Assembly (NCBI GenBank): GCA_963849635.1
Contig: CAWKIA010000030.1
Span: 248,001-312,000 of the forward strand
Direction of reading: 5' to 3'
Length of the DNA stretch: 64,000 nucleotides
Source of the DNA: CAVRUD01 sp963849635
GTDB taxonomy: Bacteria; Chloroflexota; Chloroflexia; Thermomicrobiales; UBA6265
Shown: positions 1-8,162 of the stretch, piece by piece
Numbering within the stretch: position 1 is the first letter of the stretch
Layout: the number at the start of each line of letters is the position of its first letter
Program-made: the position numbers and the translations under genes
Notes under the pieces: model-generated
Databases searched by the model: none
What the model saw: only the letters and a program-made list of their open reading frames with translations
Told to the model about the DNA's origin: nothing

Positions 1-717
1 CTCTCGTTGGAGGAGGTCCGTGATCGACTCTCGCGTCTGGATCGCCTGCCTGCCCTGCCATCTCAGGCGATGCGCTTTCTCGATCTCGCGGTCTCCGGCG
101 ATTTCGCCGCCGCCTATCAGATGGTTGTCGACGTGGACGAGGTTGGCCTGCCGCTCGCCGATCTCTTCGGGGGCGTGTTGCAGCCGGCCCTGATCGAACT
201 GGGGCTGCGCTGGGCCGGCGGCACGGTGCGGGTCTCCCAAGAGAAGGAGATTACCGAGCTCGCGCGCGAACTCATCGTCGAACTTACGCGTCGCCACGCA
301 CCACCTAACCCAACCGGGCCGACGTTCGTGGCCGCGTGCGTCGCCGGAGAGCGCCACGAGCTTGGCCTGCGTATGGTCTGTGGATTGCTGCGGTCAAGGG
401 GAGCCAGGATCTCGTTTCTCGGTGCCGACGTCGACGCCGCGTTCCTCCTCGAAGCCGTGCAGCTCCATCGGCCCGCCGCGGTGCTCCTGTCAGCCAGATT
501 CGAAACCAGCTTTCCCACAATCGAGGTGGCCGCAGACACGCTGCGGTCGGCACTTCCGCATGGTCTCTCTCCGCTGATCTTTGTCGGTGGGCAAGTGACC
601 CTAACGCATACCGACGCACTGATGGAGGCGGGAATTGTTTCCATCCATGAAGAAACGCCGGCCGCAGCGTGCGCCGCGGTCATGAGCGCCGCCGAATCGT
701 CACCCTCCCGACGCTAA
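1..717 (+). CDS. B12-binding MerR-type regulator, C-terminal part (cut by window edge)
   Basis: The frame is open to the left edge, and its first residues (LSLEEVRDRL) resemble the end of a MerR helix-turn-helix, so the DNA-binding domain probably lies outside the window. What remains is a helical cobalamin-cap domain (about residues 15-95 counting from the TTG at 7) and a Rossmann B12-binding domain (about 105-230) with the E-x-H-x-x-G motif as GERHELG, whose His (about 117) would be the lower axial cobalt ligand. CarH/LitR photoreceptors carry W-x9-EH in the cap. Here it reads W-x9-EK, so the cap His is missing, and the residue after Trp is Ala rather than His. It is therefore a CarH relative by fold, but light sensing through adenosylcobalamin is doubtful. 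Family assignment is firm, function is inferred. Confidence 0.85.
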   Translation, partial: LSLEEVRDRLSRLDRLPALPSQAMRFLDLAVSGDFAAAYQMVVDVDEVGLPLADLFGGVLQPALIELGLRWAGGTVRVSQEKEITELARELIVELTRRHAPPNPTGPTFVAACVAGERHELGLRMVCGLLRSRGARISFLGADVDAAFLLEAVQLHRPAAVLLSARFETSFPTIEVAADTLRSALPHGLSPLIFVGGQVTLTHTDALMEAGIVSIHEETPAAACAAVMSAAESSPSRR

Positions 718-813
718 ACCCCAAATGCCAACCCCCACGCATCGAACGTCTCGGTCATCTCTTAGCCATAATTCCCACCAACAATGGACCTAATAGGTAC
801 ACCGGAGGCCAAC

Positions 814-1164
814 GTGACCGACAGAGCCCGTCGCAGAGAACTCAAAGAGCAGGCCCGGCAGAACCCGCCGGAGGCCGGCATCTACCGCATCGTCAACAAG
901 AAAGCCGGCACCTACGTGATCGGCTCCGCCGTCAACCTGGACAGCATGCGCAGCAAGCTCGCCTTCGCCCGCTCGACTGGCTCCCCCAGCGCCCTTGACC
1001 TCCGGCTCAAGGCCGAGATCATCCGCGACGGCCTGGAGAACTTCGACCTGGAGATCCTCGATACCCTCACCGTCACGCCGGAGATGAGCACCGCCGAGGT
1101 CCGGGCAGAACTGGCGACCCTGGAGGAGCTGTGGCGGGAGCGCCTCGCCAGCCAGGAAGCCTAG
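814..1164 (+). CDS. GIY-YIG nuclease family protein
   Basis: A small single-domain protein of about 116 residues. The GIY motif is present (EAGIYRIVNKKAG), and the YIG half reads TYVIGSA. Downstream comes a helix with an Arg (SMRSKLAF) and the conserved LKAEIIRDGLENFDLEIL segment typical of stand-alone GIY-YIG proteins. The GTG at 814 is preferred because GGAGG sits about 6 bases upstream; an in-frame ATG at 784 would add ten residues but lacks such a site. Whether it cuts DNA is unknown, since many short relatives have no assigned substrate. It stands alone between the B12 regulator and the ABC pair. Confidence 0.75.
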   Translation: MTDRARRRELKEQARQNPPEAGIYRIVNKKAGTYVIGSAVNLDSMRSKLAFARSTGSPSALDLRLKAEIIRDGLENFDLEILDTLTVTPEMSTAEVRAELATLEELWRERLASQEA

Positions 1165-1173
1165 CAATCAATC

Positions 1174-2019
1174 TTGTGGCAGCCGTGTCGCCTGGAGGCA
1201 CGCGCCTGGTTAGTTGGAGCATCACGTGCCCTCCGCCGATTTTACTCACCGCGACCACCGCTGGCGCTCGCCATTTCCGGTCTTCGCAAGACGTTTGGTG
1301 ATACCGTCGCCGTCGATAGCGTCTCCCTGACTGTCTCGTCGGGATCGATGTATGGGCTCGTTGGACCCAACGGCGCCGGCAAGACCACGACTATCTCGAT
1401 GGCCGTCGGTCTCCTCCGGCCGGACGCCGGGAATTCACGCATCTTCGGCGTCGATGTTTGGCGGGATCCCGTGGCGGCCAAGGCGCTTGTCGGTGTCCTG
1501 CCTGACGGCTTCGCGATTCCGCTCCGTCTCACCGGCCGTGAACTGCTCACCTACCTCGGATTGCTGCGGGGCCTCGACCCGGGGACGGTCGACGCCCGGG
1601 TCGCCAGCCTCCTGGCGGTCTTTGACCTCGACGACGCCGAACGGACGCTGATCGTCGAGTACTCAGCCGGCATGCGCAAGAAGATTGGCCTGGCGACCGC
1701 CCTGCTCCATGCCCCTCGCCTCCTGGTCCTCGATGAGCCGCTGGAGGCGGTCGATCCGATATCGGCCGCCAAGATCAAGGCGATCTTGCAGGGCTTCGTC
1801 ACAAAGGGCGGCGCGGTCGTCATCTCTAGTCACGTCATGGCGCTGGTCGAGGATCTCTGCGACCACGTCGCGGTCATCGACAAAGGGCGCGTCGCCGCGT
1901 CGGGATCAATCGACGCCGTTCGTGGCGATCACAGCCTCGAAGAGACCTTCGTCCGTCTGGTCAATGAGACGGATCTGACCCAGCAAGGACTGGAATGGTT
2001 GACACCGTCGTTCGGATGA
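1174..2019 (+). CDS. ABC transporter ATP-binding protein (ABC-2 type exporter)
   Basis: Cytoplasmic ATPase that would power the membrane partner encoded next. It has Walker A (GPNGAGKTTT), a signature loop in the variant form EYSAGMRKKIGLA, Walker B with catalytic Glu (LLVLDEPLEAVDP) and the switch His (VISSHVM). The domain begins only near LALAISGLRKTFG, about 30 residues into the frame, and the sole upstream start in frame is TTG at 1174. A GTG at 1226 in another frame could begin a natural-looking peptide, so a small indel near 1255 disturbing the true start is possible. The last bases overlap the permease gene, which implies translational coupling. Substrate unknown. Confidence 0.9.
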   Translation: MWQPCRLEARAWLVGASRALRRFYSPRPPLALAISGLRKTFGDTVAVDSVSLTVSSGSMYGLVGPNGAGKTTTISMAVGLLRPDAGNSRIFGVDVWRDPVAAKALVGVLPDGFAIPLRLTGRELLTYLGLLRGLDPGTVDARVASLLAVFDLDDAERTLIVEYSAGMRKKIGLATALLHAPRLLVLDEPLEAVDPISAAKIKAILQGFVTKGGAVVISSHVMALVEDLCDHVAVIDKGRVAASGSIDAVRGDHSLEETFVRLVNETDLTQQGLEWLTPSFG

Positions 2020-3863
2020 AAATCGCCGCCCTGCGGAACACGCCGGGCGCCCTGTGGGGCTGGAAAGCGATCATCCTCCTGTGCGGGGCAATCGCCACCC
2101 TCGCCATCGGTCTCGGAGCAGATGCGAGCGACGGCGATGCCTATGGCCTACTCGCCCTGGTCTTTGCCGGTTGGACTCTCGGCTGGTTGGTCGCTCCGAT
2201 CCAATCTGGTGGCGGCGGTGATGAGACGCTCCTCCCGGAGCACTTCGCCTTGCTGCCGATTCCGCCGCGCCGGCTGGCCCTGGCCCTGTTTACGGCCACG
2301 TTCGTCGGAGTCGGCCCGGCCGCCACGCTCGCGGCCTTCGCCGTCCTGCTCATTGCCGCCGTTCAGGTGGGAGCGGCCGCGACCCTGATCGCGCTCCTGG
2401 CGCTGCCTCTTCAGCTTGGCGTCGTCATCCTCCTCTCCCGGGTCGCGATCGGCGCCGCCAGCTCCGCGATGTCCTCTCGCCTCGGCATGGAGTTCGTGGC
2501 CTTGCAATACGCGGTAATGGTGGCCCTCTCCGCCACCGGCTGGGTGCTGCCGGCTGCCCTTGCCGGCTCCGACTCGGTCTCCGGCGACCTTCCGGACAGT
2601 GCCGACAGAGCGGTGCGGTTGCTCCCGTCCGGATGGGCACCGGTCGCCGTCGACGCAGCCCGGCGGGGTGATTGGTTCCTGGCACTGGCGGCACTATTCG
2701 GCCTCGCCGCCCTCGCCAGCGGCCTGCTCCTTCTCTGGGCGAGCATGCTGCAGCGCAGAATGACCACCCGAGCAACAGGCTCCTCGGCCCGCTCTGGGGT
2801 TGCCCGCACAACGGGTGGACGCTCGTTTCTCCCCCGCACCCCGCTTGGCGCCGCGATCGGTCGTGAGTTGCGCGCCTGGGTCCGGGAGCCGCGCAACGCG
2901 ATCGAACTCCGGGTCGCCATCCTGTCTGGCCTGCTGATCGTCGTCTTCCCACTCCTGATCGATATCCCTGTCTTGTTGCCGTGGGGTGGCGCGGTCATCG
3001 CCGTCATGGCGGGGGTCTGCGCCTGCAACGCCTATGGCCTGGAGGGGAGTTCGCTCTGGCTGACCCTGATGACGCCTGGCGCGGAGCGCATCGACGTTCG
3101 CGCCAAGCAGATCGCCTTCGCCCTCGTCTTCGCTCCCGCGGCCCTGCTCGCCACCGTGATCCTGACCCCGTTCGGCGGCAACAGCGCGCTCTGGCCCTGG
3201 ATCCTGTCGATACTTCCAGCGCTCCTCGGCGGGGCGACAGGTATCGCCATCCTGGTCGCGGTCATGGCCGCTGCGCCCGTTCCCGAGGCGGCGCGCCGCT
3301 CCGGCAATCTCCTGGCCGGCGCCGATAACGTCGGCCAGGCCTTTGCCACCTTCTTCCTGATCCCGCTGGTGGCGATCCCGCCCGTTCTGGTCCTGCTGCT
3401 CGGCCAGTCGCAGGACAACATGGCGCTCTCCTGGCTCGGCCTCCCGGTGGGGATCGCTACCAGTGTGCTCGTGGCCTACGCCCTGGGCACGATAGCCGTG
3501 CGCAAGCTCGAAACCAGCGGCCCAGAACTGCTCGACCTGCTCCACCACGGCCCGTCAGCGCGCCTCGCAAGGCCGGCCCACGCCAATGCACGCTCAGCCT
3601 GGAGCACTCCGCCTGGCCTGCGAGGCAAGCTCGCAATGGTTTGCTGGACCGCCTGCTGGATACCCCTCTTTCCCCAGGGGCTCGTCCCCATGGCCTTGAC
3701 CCTCACCGGCAACGAGGTCAAGAGCTGGTTTCTCGCGTTTTACGTTCCCGACATCCTCCGGTGGCCCGTCATCCTGTCAATGACAGCCCTGGGCCTCGGC
3801 CTGCTCGCTACCGCCGTCAATTTGACACGGCCGCGACCGGCTCCGAAGGGGTTGGTTCGATGA
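1995..3863 (+). CDS. ABC transporter permease, large ABC-2-like membrane protein
   Basis: Polytopic inner-membrane protein of 622 residues with many hydrophobic segments spread over its whole length. Two halves are separated by a hydrophilic stretch near residues 255-300 (GRSFLPRTPLGAAIGRELRAW), resembling large actinobacterial ABC-2 permeases rather than the usual six-helix type. AAGGA lies 5 bases before ATG 1995. A second in-frame ATG at 2016 overlaps the ATPase stop as ATGA. Tight overlap with the ATPase gene indicates one export system. The substrate cannot be read from sequence. Its last 16 codons overlap the convergent secreted-protein gene. Confidence 0.85.
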   Translation: MVDTVVRMKIAALRNTPGALWGWKAIILLCGAIATLAIGLGADASDGDAYGLLALVFAGWTLGWLVAPIQSGGGGDETLLPEHFALLPIPPRRLALALFTATFVGVGPAATLAAFAVLLIAAVQVGAAATLIALLALPLQLGVVILLSRVAIGAASSAMSSRLGMEFVALQYAVMVALSATGWVLPAALAGSDSVSGDLPDSADRAVRLLPSGWAPVAVDAARRGDWFLALAALFGLAALASGLLLLWASMLQRRMTTRATGSSARSGVARTTGGRSFLPRTPLGAAIGRELRAWVREPRNAIELRVAILSGLLIVVFPLLIDIPVLLPWGGAVIAVMAGVCACNAYGLEGSSLWLTLMTPGAERIDVRAKQIAFALVFAPAALLATVILTPFGGNSALWPWILSILPALLGGATGIAILVAVMAAAPVPEAARRSGNLLAGADNVGQAFATFFLIPLVAIPPVLVLLLGQSQDNMALSWLGLPVGIATSVLVAYALGTIAVRKLETSGPELLDLLHHGPSARLARPAHANARSAWSTPPGLRGKLAMVCWTACWIPLFPQGLVPMALTLTGNEVKSWFLAFYVPDILRWPVILSMTALGLGLLATAVNLTRPRPAPKGLVR

Positions 3864-5214
3864 GCGGCGTCTCGGTCGGGGTTGGTTCGGTGGTCGGAGT
3901 GGGGGTTGAGGTTGGGGGAGGCTCAGTGGTGGCGGTGGGTTCGGCCAGTTCGGGCGTTGCGGTCGGCTCTGGGGTTGGGGTCTCAGTCAGAGGGGCAATC
4001 GGGCTTGCGTCCGTCGGCGGGGTGGCTGTTGGCGTTGCTGTCTGAGTCGCGGTGGCAGTCGCGGTCGCGGTTGGTGTTTGAGGCTCTTCGGCCGGGCGGA
4101 AAGCGCCGCCCTGAACATTGACGGCGTTGGTCTGGGCTCGGCCGACGGGGCCGTCGCCGCGGACGGAGTGGGCGCCGTCAGCTGCCCAGGCGGGCACGGT
4201 GACGAAGACGTTGGCGCTACCGGTGTTCGAGGTGAGGACGGTCGTCAGCTGAATCCAGGAACCGCCCCGTTTCCAGCGAACGCGAACTACCTCCTTCTTC
4301 GCAAAGCCGCGCAGGGAGATATCCACCTCTTGGCCCCGGCTGACGTTGTTGGGGATGACCTTGATCCGGGGGACGACCTCGTAGGTGGCGCTCGCCGTCC
4401 AGGTCCCTGCGGTCCAGGCGACGGTATGGTTGCCCAACGGGGTGGCAGGTACGACAAACGAGGACCTCAGCGAACCGTCGAATCCTGTCGTCGTGGAGCC
4501 GATCTGCCTGCCGTCCCAGGTGATCGCCAGGGTGGTGCTGAGCGGGAAGTTGGCGAGGCTGTACCCGGCCCGGGCATTGACGGTGCCGCGTGGGGTTGGA
4601 ATCTGGGCGGAGGGCGGCTCAGGCGAACGGCAGGAATTGCTGGCCTGGCCGAGGGGCGTGCCCTGGTCGTTCAGCGGCAGATAGAAGTTGATGCGGTAGG
4701 TGGCGGTCCCGGTGACGAGGTTCGCGGTGGCAGGGTCAAACCAGATGATTTCGGCGTTGACGACGTAGCGCGGCCCCAACGGTTGGTGGAGGAACTCCTG
4801 GCCAGGCAACGCGGCCGGCTGGGCGGTGGTAGCGGTGCGGCTGACACGGGTATTCGTCGCCAGGACCGTCTCGGAACCGTCGGGATTGATCTGGATGAGG
4901 ACGGCGCGCCAGCCGACTGGCTGGGAGCTGCGCCCCGCGGCCGGAGAAACGACCGGACCGTTGGCGATGATGTCGGTGAATCCTTGCGCCGTGCGGTCGA
5001 TCCGGCAGGAAGCGCCGGGCGTGGAGGCGGTATCGGACAGCGTCGCACTGCCCACCACGCCGCTGCTCCCGACGGCGGTCCAGGCGGCGACCCCGGCGGC
5101 GGCGTGCTGAGTCCTGGTCTGGGGCCAGGCGCCAAACCCGGCGACGGCCACGAGGAAGGCGGCACAGATGGTGAGGGCGCAACGACGTGGGGTGGGTGCG
5201 GTCTTCGCGCTCAC
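3817..5214 (-). CDS. Secreted protein with signal peptide, Ig-like repeats and a Thr/Pro-rich C-terminal tail
   Basis: The N-terminus carries a basic region and hydrophobic stretch (CALTICAAFLVAVAGFGAWP) typical of an export signal. The middle (about residues 40-370) is beta-rich. It includes a segment resembling a filamin/IPT-type module (IKVIPNNVSRGQEVDISLRGF) in which extracellular Ig-like domains often begin. The last 90 residues are almost only Thr, Pro, Ala and Glu (TPTATATATATQ and TPTPTTEPTPTETP), a low-complexity stalk that may be glycosylated or span the wall. No enzymatic motif was seen. The 3' end overlaps the convergent permease gene by 47 bp. No family name can be given safely. 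Confidence 0.7.
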   Translation of the reverse strand: MSAKTAPTPRRCALTICAAFLVAVAGFGAWPQTRTQHAAAGVAAWTAVGSSGVVGSATLSDTASTPGASCRIDRTAQGFTDIIANGPVVSPAAGRSSQPVGWRAVLIQINPDGSETVLATNTRVSRTATTAQPAALPGQEFLHQPLGPRYVVNAEIIWFDPATANLVTGTATYRINFYLPLNDQGTPLGQASNSCRSPEPPSAQIPTPRGTVNARAGYSLANFPLSTTLAITWDGRQIGSTTTGFDGSLRSSFVVPATPLGNHTVAWTAGTWTASATYEVVPRIKVIPNNVSRGQEVDISLRGFAKKEVVRVRWKRGGSWIQLTTVLTSNTGSANVFVTVPAWAADGAHSVRGDGPVGRAQTNAVNVQGGAFRPAEEPQTPTATATATATQTATPTATPPTDASPIAPLTETPTPEPTATPELAEPTATTEPPPTSTPTPTTEPTPTETPLIEPTPSEPVAAVSN

Positions 5215-5373
5215 TGGACGCGTCTCCGGCGCTCATCGGCGAGTCGGCTGAATCGAGTGGACCCGATGGGTTGCTGCGGTTCCAGGGTTATAGCAAACCC
5301 GGGAACATGCTGCACGCTTGTGTTTTCCGACGTGGCGAGTGGAGATCGGACAGGGTTCGGAGCGATCCCTCCC

Positions 5374-5511
5374 GAACCCCCCTCTCCCGCTGCACGAAGG
5401 ATGGGCCGGGGAAGGGGGAGAAGTCCGGGCGTACATCAGGCCACGTCATCCCTCCCACCCCGCCGTCATCCTGAGCGTGCGAAGGATCTTGGCGCGTGAG
5501 CGCCTTCGTCC
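5374..5511. repeat. Partial copy of the composite GTCATCCTGAGC intergenic repeat
   Basis: This stretch has a CCCCTCTCCCGCTGC/GGGGGAGA block followed by GTCATCCTGAGCGTGCGAAGG and ATCTTGGCGCG. The same two building blocks, in the same order, form the left half of the element at 14311-14620. Only one arm is present here. It lies between the secreted gene ending at 3817 and the first Cys-rich gene, and it appears to replace the 3' end of the latter. Confidence 0.7.
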
Positions 5512-6020
5512 TCGTTGCCGGAAACCAGGCATCGTCCCAAGCCCTGCGCGCTCCTATACGCCTCAGGTTGCGCGTAAACGCGCCGCGCACGTCGGTCGGA
5601 GCCGGGTCAAACACGCCGTCGACATTCGGGATCTCGATCCAGGCGACGAATATGCGCTGCTCCACCGTGAGTCGGACGGTGGAGTTCGGCGTGAAGCCCT
5701 CGCCAGAAATAGTCTCGCAATCGAAAGTTAAGGTCGAGCGCCGGGAAAACGACCTCCGTCCCGCCCGAGCACGAGCCCGGCGGGCGGCAACGGGAGTTGC
5801 CGTTGCCGTAGACGCAGCAGACGTAGCCGGGCTTGCAGGCGCAGCCGTCGCCACTGCAGACGACGTTACCGCAATACGCCTGAGTGACCTGCTGGGCGTC
5901 CGTTGCGCGGACACCGAGGAACCCTGCTCCGAGTGCGGCAAGCGTCCCGAGGAGGCCGCGGCGGGTCTTGGCCGCGGCGTTCGACTGGGCGAATGCATCG
6001 AACCATCCCTTCCAATCCAT
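5512..6020 (-). pseudogene. Secreted Cys-rich protein A, frameshifted
   Basis: The first frame starts MDWKGWFDAFAQSNAAAKTR and continues RRGLLGTLAALGAGFLG, a Tat-like leader. A Cys-rich stretch follows (YCGNVVCSGDGCACKPGYVCC and RCRPPGSCSGG). Near 5735 the sensible reading moves to another frame (LTFDCETISGEGFTPNSTV, then RLTVEQRIFVAWIEIPNVDG). The two frames join naturally as ALDLTFDCETISGEGF, so a single indel separates them. The 3' end is uncertain because the reading runs into the repeat near 5510. The leader matches those of the genes starting at 7619 and 9721, making three paralogous-looking exports in a row. Role unknown; a surface or spore-coat type protein is only a guess. Confidence 0.65.
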
Positions 6021-6237
6021 CGACCTTCGCCAGACCCACTACGTCACCCCCGACCAGCTCAGAAAACTCACCTTCAAGAACCTCTACAACACACTCCCCA
6101 CCTGGCTCGCCCACGCCGTCCTCGACCGGGCGTCCTGGACCGCCTACGGCTGGCCCCCCAACGAAGACCCCGCCACCGTCCCCGAGGAGACGATCCTGGA
6201 GCGGCTGCTGGCGCTGAATGGGGAGCGGGCGGAATGA
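6021..6237 (+). pseudogene. C-terminal tail fragment of a large class I DNA methyltransferase (copy 1)
   Basis: The reading YVTPDQLRKLTFKNLYNTLP, then TWLAHAVLDRASWTAYGWPP, ending ETILERLLALNGERAE, closely resembles the extreme C-terminus of MmeI-like/type IIL DNA methyltransferases (pattern LTNLYNxRPTWL...AYGWP...ILxRLLALNxER). No catalytic DPPY/NPPY motif and no start are present, so this is only the tail. It begins where the divergent Cys-rich gene A starts. Two more copies of the same tail lie at 7722-7869 and 10168-10320. Family recognition is from memory of the motif and is good, not certain. Confidence 0.6.
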
Positions 6238-6555
6238 TTCCGCAACGGACACGGCATCGCGTCCAGCCACCACTCGCGGTACAGCACATTCAACCGGACC
6301 GAGGCATTCCCTAACGACAGGGAACTCTCTACCCGCGCGAAACAAAGCCGTGTCGCCTTCGTCCGGATCCGTCACAAACTCCAAGCCGGCAGGCGTTTCA
6401 GGCCCCAAGAAGTTCGCGACGTTGAGCCCGGCTTCATCCAACACGGCGCGAGGACGGAGACCAGCCCGAGAGCGGCGTTTGGCGCTGAACCGGAGGAAAA
6501 GCGGACGCCGGGTAAGATGCGCCGCAATATCCCCGCCGTCCGTGCCCGTCTGGCC

Positions 6556-7619
6556 CTATCCCGTTCCCTCCCCGCAGTAGAAGACCCAGACCTGGGTGCG
6601 GCGGCCGGCCTCGACGACGACCTCGCCCTGCTCGTCGACGTTGTCGCACTCGGCGTGGCACCGCGCCCCTTCGGAGCTGGACAGCCGGTAGGCGCCGTTC
6701 GGCAACCGCCCGTAGCGGACCACGCCGCCGCGGTTCGTCTGCTTGCCGGCGGCGTCCACTGGCTCGCCGTCGCGCTCCAACACGAACACCCGATCGGGCG
6801 CTGGCGCAGAGCAGCCCGATACCAGTCGGCCGGGTCCTGTTCCCCGGGCGTCCCCTCGCAGGCGCTGGCGTGGACGACCACCGCCCCGGCAGAGTCCGAC
6901 ACGTCGTCCGCCGCCTTCGCCACCAGCATCGGGCCGGACGCGGGGATGAGCTCACCCCCCGTCTCGCACCACCAGGTGGTCGATGTTTCGGCCGCCACGT
7001 TACCCAAGAACACCACCGTGAACGAGGCGCTCGCGGATGCGTATGCGGCCAGGCGGACATCCCCGCGCAGTCCAGCTCGACCTCGCCCCCAACGACCAGC
7101 GCCCCCGCGGCATAGACCGGCACCCGCACCGCCGTAATCTCTCCCCCGCCCTCCGCGGCGCTCGCCGTGCAGGAGCAGGTGGTTTCGTCCGCTCCCTCGT
7201 CGTAGGCGCAGTCCGCCTCGGCCCGGTAGCCGCGCCCCGGCTGGACCGTCACGGCCTCCTCGGGGCACTCGCCCTCGCACTCCGCCGGTGGCTCCGTCTT
7301 CGCTGCGGTGCACCGGTAAGCGGCGCCCGGGCCGCTCGGCTCGCAGACGCAGCCCCTCGCAGCACACCTGGTTGCCTTCGCACGGATGGCCCTCCTCGCG
7401 ACAGGCGGGACCCTGGTTGTTGCTGTTGCCGTTGTCATTCCCGTTGCCATTGCCAATCCCTTCGTTACCGTTGCCCTGGGCAGCCGCGCTTGGCCGTGGG
7501 GCGCGATGCCACCGCCGGCGAGGCCTGCCACCGAGGCGGGCGAGCTGACCGAAGAGGCGGCGACGGCTGCCGCCCGTAGCCAGGGCGCGGGCAAATCCAT
7601 CGAACTGCGGTCCGTCCAT
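6556..7619 (-). pseudogene. Secreted Cys-rich protein B, multiply frameshifted
   Basis: It starts MDGPQFDGFARALATGGSRR followed by RLFGQLARLGG, the same leader type as genes A and C. A GN-rich spacer (GNGNEGIGNGNGNDNGN) leads to a Cys-rich part (ACREEGHPCEGNQVCCEG). The reading then changes frame to a part containing AECEGECPEEAVTVQPGRGY, changes again to ASASFTVVFLGNVAAETSTT, and finally to GRLPNGAYRLSSSEGARCHA, ending VWVFYCGEGTG. At least four frame changes are needed. Each piece is compositionally protein-like, so one original gene is likely. The last part has the look of a beta-rich module with conserved Cys. No known function. Confidence 0.6.
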
Positions 7620-7721
7620 GTGAGACTCCCGGTACGACGACGACGCACCCGAGCGCGATCCCAGGGCGGGCCAACAGGCCACCATCGGAGAACGCAAGTA
7701 CCGAACCACCTGCCCCCATCA

Positions 7722-7869
7722 TCGTCCAACTGGCTCGCCCACGCCCGCCGTCGACCGGGTCGACATGGGCAAGGCCTACGGTTGGACTCCGACGAAGACC
7801 CCGCCACTGTCCCCGAAGAGACGATCCTGGAACAGGCTCCTGGCGTTGAACGCCAAGCGGGCCAGCTAA
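7722..7869 (+). pseudogene. DNA methyltransferase C-terminal tail fragment (copy 2, frame-scrambled)
   Basis: Pieces in two alternating frames spell the same tail as copy 1: NWLAHA, then VDRVDMGKAYGWTP, then DEDPATVPEETILE, then RLLALNAKRAS and a stop. The segment DEDPATVPEETILE is identical in copy 1 apart from its first residue. Three small indels are implied. It sits about 100 bases upstream of the start of secreted gene B, on the opposite strand, repeating the arrangement seen with gene A. Confidence 0.55.
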
Positions 7870-8019
7870 CGGCTTGGGGCCCGTGCCCCTGTTGCTCCCC
7901 AATCGTCCTCCGTCTCATGGACAGTACACGGGCAGGGTTCACCTGATCGGGCGTCCTCCGAACGCGTCGGCGAGTCGTACGCCTGCGCGGGCTCCCGGCT
8001 CCGGTGAACTCAGCACGAA

Positions 8020-8050
8020 GGGAGGGTGGCACCATGGTGCCACCCCTCCC
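8020..8050 (-). terminator. Hairpin downstream of secreted gene C
   Basis: GGGAGGGTGGCACCA pairs with TGGTGCCACCCCTCCC, with one bulged base, about 110 bases past the end of the gene that stops at 8163. The T-run is poor on either strand, so termination is inferred from position. Confidence 0.4.
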
Positions 8051-8162
8051 GTCTTGCCGTCCGTATCGCAGTGGGCTCGATCTTGCGTTCGCTGCCGCAA
8101 GTAGGCCCTGATCTACAACAAGATGACCAGTGTCGCCAGGTTGGAGCGTCTGGACCGGCGGG

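Noticed and set aside
2694..3548. 284-codon minus-strand frame inside the ABC permease gene
   Set aside because: Its Glu/Arg/Gly/Gln-rich reading is the antisense shadow of hydrophobic high-GC coding sequence; no start site or family resemblance.
4078..5499. 473-codon plus-strand frame opposite the secreted protein at 3817-5214
   Set aside because: Gly/Ala/Arg-rich shadow. The minus strand has a signal peptide, Ig-like strands and a Thr/Pro tail.
6372..7709. 445-codon and 579-codon uninterrupted minus-strand frames at 6.4-8.2 kb taken as real single genes
   Set aside because: Each is sensible only in part; protein-like reading hops between frames, so a frameshifted single gene from 7619 to 6556 explains it better.
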